DNA from: Streptomyces sp. WM6378
GTDB lineage: Bacteria; Actinomycetota; Actinomycetes; Streptomycetales; Streptomycetaceae
DNA length: 64,000 bases
Assembly (NCBI RefSeq): GCF_001279695.1
Contig: NZ_LGDD01000268.1
Location: 1 to 64,000, forward strand
Reading direction: 5' to 3'
The position numbers and the translations under genes were made by a program. Position 1 is the first letter of the stretch. Every line of letters starts with the position of its first letter. Positions 62,839-64,000 of this stretch are shown piece by piece. The notes under the pieces are model-generated. The model saw only the letters and a program-made list of their open reading frames with translations, was not told the DNA's origin and made no database searches.

Positions 62839-63514
62839 ATGGACTGCGAGGCGGGCCGCGCCTGAGCGTCTTCACCTTCGGCGAGACGGCGATCGCGCTG
62901 CGCGGCAGCGGGCCGCTCCGGCTCGGCGGCTCCATGGGCGTCTCGATCGCCGGGGCCGAGTCCAATGTGGCCATCGGCCTGGCCCGGCTCGGGCACGAGG
63001 TGCGCTGGGTGGGCGCGGTCGGCGACGACGAGGCGGGCGAACTCGTGCTGCGTACGCTGCGGGCCGAGGGCGTCGACGTCTCCGCCGCCTCCCGCGACTC
63101 CGGGGCGGCGACCGGCCTGGCCCTCTTCGAACCCAGGCTGCCCGAGCTGACCCGGGTGCACCACTACCGGGCTGGCTCGGCAGGCTCCCGCATCACCGCG
63201 TGCGCGGTCGCCGAGGCCTTCTCTGCCGCCCGGCCCAAGGTGCTGCACCTGACCGGGATCACCCCGGCGCTCAGCCGCACCGCCCGCTCGGCCGCGTGCC
63301 TCGCGCTCCAACTGGCCGCCGAACACTCGATGTTGGTCTGCCTGGACGTCAACTACCGCTCCCAGCTGTGGAGTTCGGGTGAGACTGCGGAGGTGATGCG
63401 GGAGTGGGCGCCGAAGGCGGACGTTCTCATCGCCTCGGACGACGAGCTCGCGCTCTGCCTGAGGGCGCCCCGACCCGGGCGGAACTGGCCCCGCTCGGCG
63501 CGGGGATGCGCTGA
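62839..63514 (+). pseudogene. PfkB-family sugar kinase (KdgK-like), broken at both ends
   Basis: Frame 62934 onward codes MGVSIAGAESNVAIGLARLG and VGAVGDDEAGELVLRTLRAE, then VLHLTGITPALSRTARSA and VCLDVNYRSQLWSS, the N-terminal two-thirds of a PfkB kinase. The ATG at 62839 is in another frame; a one-base change would join it to the LSVFTFGETAIALRGSG stretch. After KADVLIASDDELALCL the family ends too early, and the GxGD catalytic motif that should follow is absent. The stop in the next frame is at 63512. The gene cannot make an active kinase. Confidence 0.82.
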
Positions 63515-63526
63515 GGCGCCTTTGGG

Positions 63527-63570
63527 GCCCCTCCGGGTCGGGCCGCGGCGGTGGCCCGGCCCGGAGGGGC
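63527..63570. terminator. Very strong hairpin, likely bidirectional terminator
   Basis: An 18-bp stem (63527-63544 with 63553-63570) with one G:U pair and an 8-base loop. It closes the decayed kinase and precedes the FmdB-like gene. Confidence 0.85.
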
Positions 63571-63628
63571 GCCCCTGGGGCCGGAGGCGGACGGGCCTCC
63601 GGCCCCAGGTACCGCATACGCTGGGGCC

Positions 63629-63841
63629 ATGCCTCGCTATGAATACCGCTGCCGCCCCTGCGACGACACGTTCGAGCTCAGCCGCCCGATGGCCGAGTCC
63701 TCCGCCCCGGCAACCTGCCCGGCGGGCCACGCCGACACGGTGAAGCTGCTCTCCACGGTGGCCGTGGGAGGCTCCGCCAAGTCGGCCGCGGCCCCGTCCG
63801 CCGGTGGCGGCGGGTGCTGCGGGGGCGGCTGCTGCGGCTGA
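63629..63841 (+). CDS. FmdB-type zinc-ribbon protein
   Basis: A 70-aa protein. It begins PRYEYRCRPCDDTFELSRPM and has a second Cys pair-like CPAGHADTVKLL, so a degenerate zinc ribbon (Cys-x2-Cys, then Cys and His). The tail is Gly and Cys-rich (GGGGCCGGGCCG). FmdB-like regulatory proteins share this start. Role unknown. Confidence 0.85.
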   Translation: MPRYEYRCRPCDDTFELSRPMAESSAPATCPAGHADTVKLLSTVAVGGSAKSAAAPSAGGGGCCGGGCCG

Positions 63842-63847
63842 GCCCGG

Positions 63848-64000
63848 CTAGATCTTGCGGGACAGCGTCAGACCGTCCGCGACGGTCAGCATCACGCTGT
63901 CCATCCGCTCGTCCGCCGCGACGTGCTCGTTGAACGCCCGGATCGCGGCGGCCGCCCCCGTCGCCTCCGGGTCCAGCACCCGCCCGTGGAACAGCACGTT
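63848..64000 (-). CDS. O-methyltransferase, C-terminal end only
   Basis: The last 50 residues of a class I O-methyltransferase (Methyltransf_3 type). They start NVLFHGRVLDPEATGAAAAI and end DSVMLTVADGLTLSRKI. The NVLWHGRV-like word and the final GLTLxRK are typical. The rest lies beyond the window edge. Confidence 0.85.
   Translation of the reverse strand, partial: NVLFHGRVLDPEATGAAAAIRAFNEHVAADERMDSVMLTVADGLTLSRKI

Overview
The window is chromosomal DNA of a Streptomyces or close relative. GC is very high, third-position bias gives long shadow frames on both strands, GTG starts and 1-4 nt start/stop overlaps are frequent, and typical streptomycete families occur (ram-type lanthipeptide locus, Scr1-type HTH gene next to DUF6879, SCO2322-type protein).

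Steroid regulon (1-35 kb, interleaved with other genes). One set of genes resembles the mycobacterial cholesterol regulon: a lipid-transfer thiolase and a FadE34-like fused acyl-CoA dehydrogenase (1-3.3 kb), an Rv3520c-like LLM oxidoreductase (6.2 kb), a KstR-like TetR repressor (11.4 kb), ferredoxin, aldehyde dehydrogenase and MBL hydrolase (19.4-22.5 kb), and a divergent FadA5-like thiolase / CYP125-like P450 pair (31.3-34 kb). Six sites match or nearly match the KstR operator TnnAACnnGTTnnA and lie beside these genes. A second dyad, close to TCTGACGGAnsGTCAGA, occurs three times beside the same set. I do not recognise its regulator.

Lanthipeptide locus (12.4-19.3 kb). A RamR-like regulator carrying a TTA codon converges on a kinase-cyclase (RamC-like), a 44-aa class III precursor and two ABC half-transporters. 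The precursor has two SxxSxxxC motifs.

Cobalamin locus (22.9-28.9 kb). A cobalamin riboswitch precedes five overlapping or closely spaced genes: a secreted membrane-anchored alpha/alpha-barrel protein, an SCO2322-type surface protein, EcfT, a fused double ATPase and an ECF S component. The barrel protein recalls the fold of animal intrinsic factor and transcobalamin, which suggests a surface B12 capture system.

Remaining regions. 29-45 kb holds a secreted transglycosylase and lipase, a kinase-like enzyme, a GT87-PAP2 membrane fusion, DUF2330, a serpin, an MFS pump with a C-terminal helical domain and a HAD phosphatase. 45-54 kb holds a yybP-ykoY manganese riboswitch with a GDT1-family exporter, a FetB-like permease, secreted HNH nuclease, PhoD, DoxX, DedA, S4 and CorA proteins. 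54-58.8 kb is an eroded accessory patch: a frameshifted DUF6879 gene, an Scr1-type HTH gene, a HIT-like gene and a truncated reductase, bounded by tRNA-Val(UAC). 59-64 kb holds a DUF4097 lipoprotein, a coiled-coil protein, DUF4383, and a GntR regulator next to a decayed PfkB sugar-kinase gene.

All assignments come from reading translations and motifs by eye; no database search was run.
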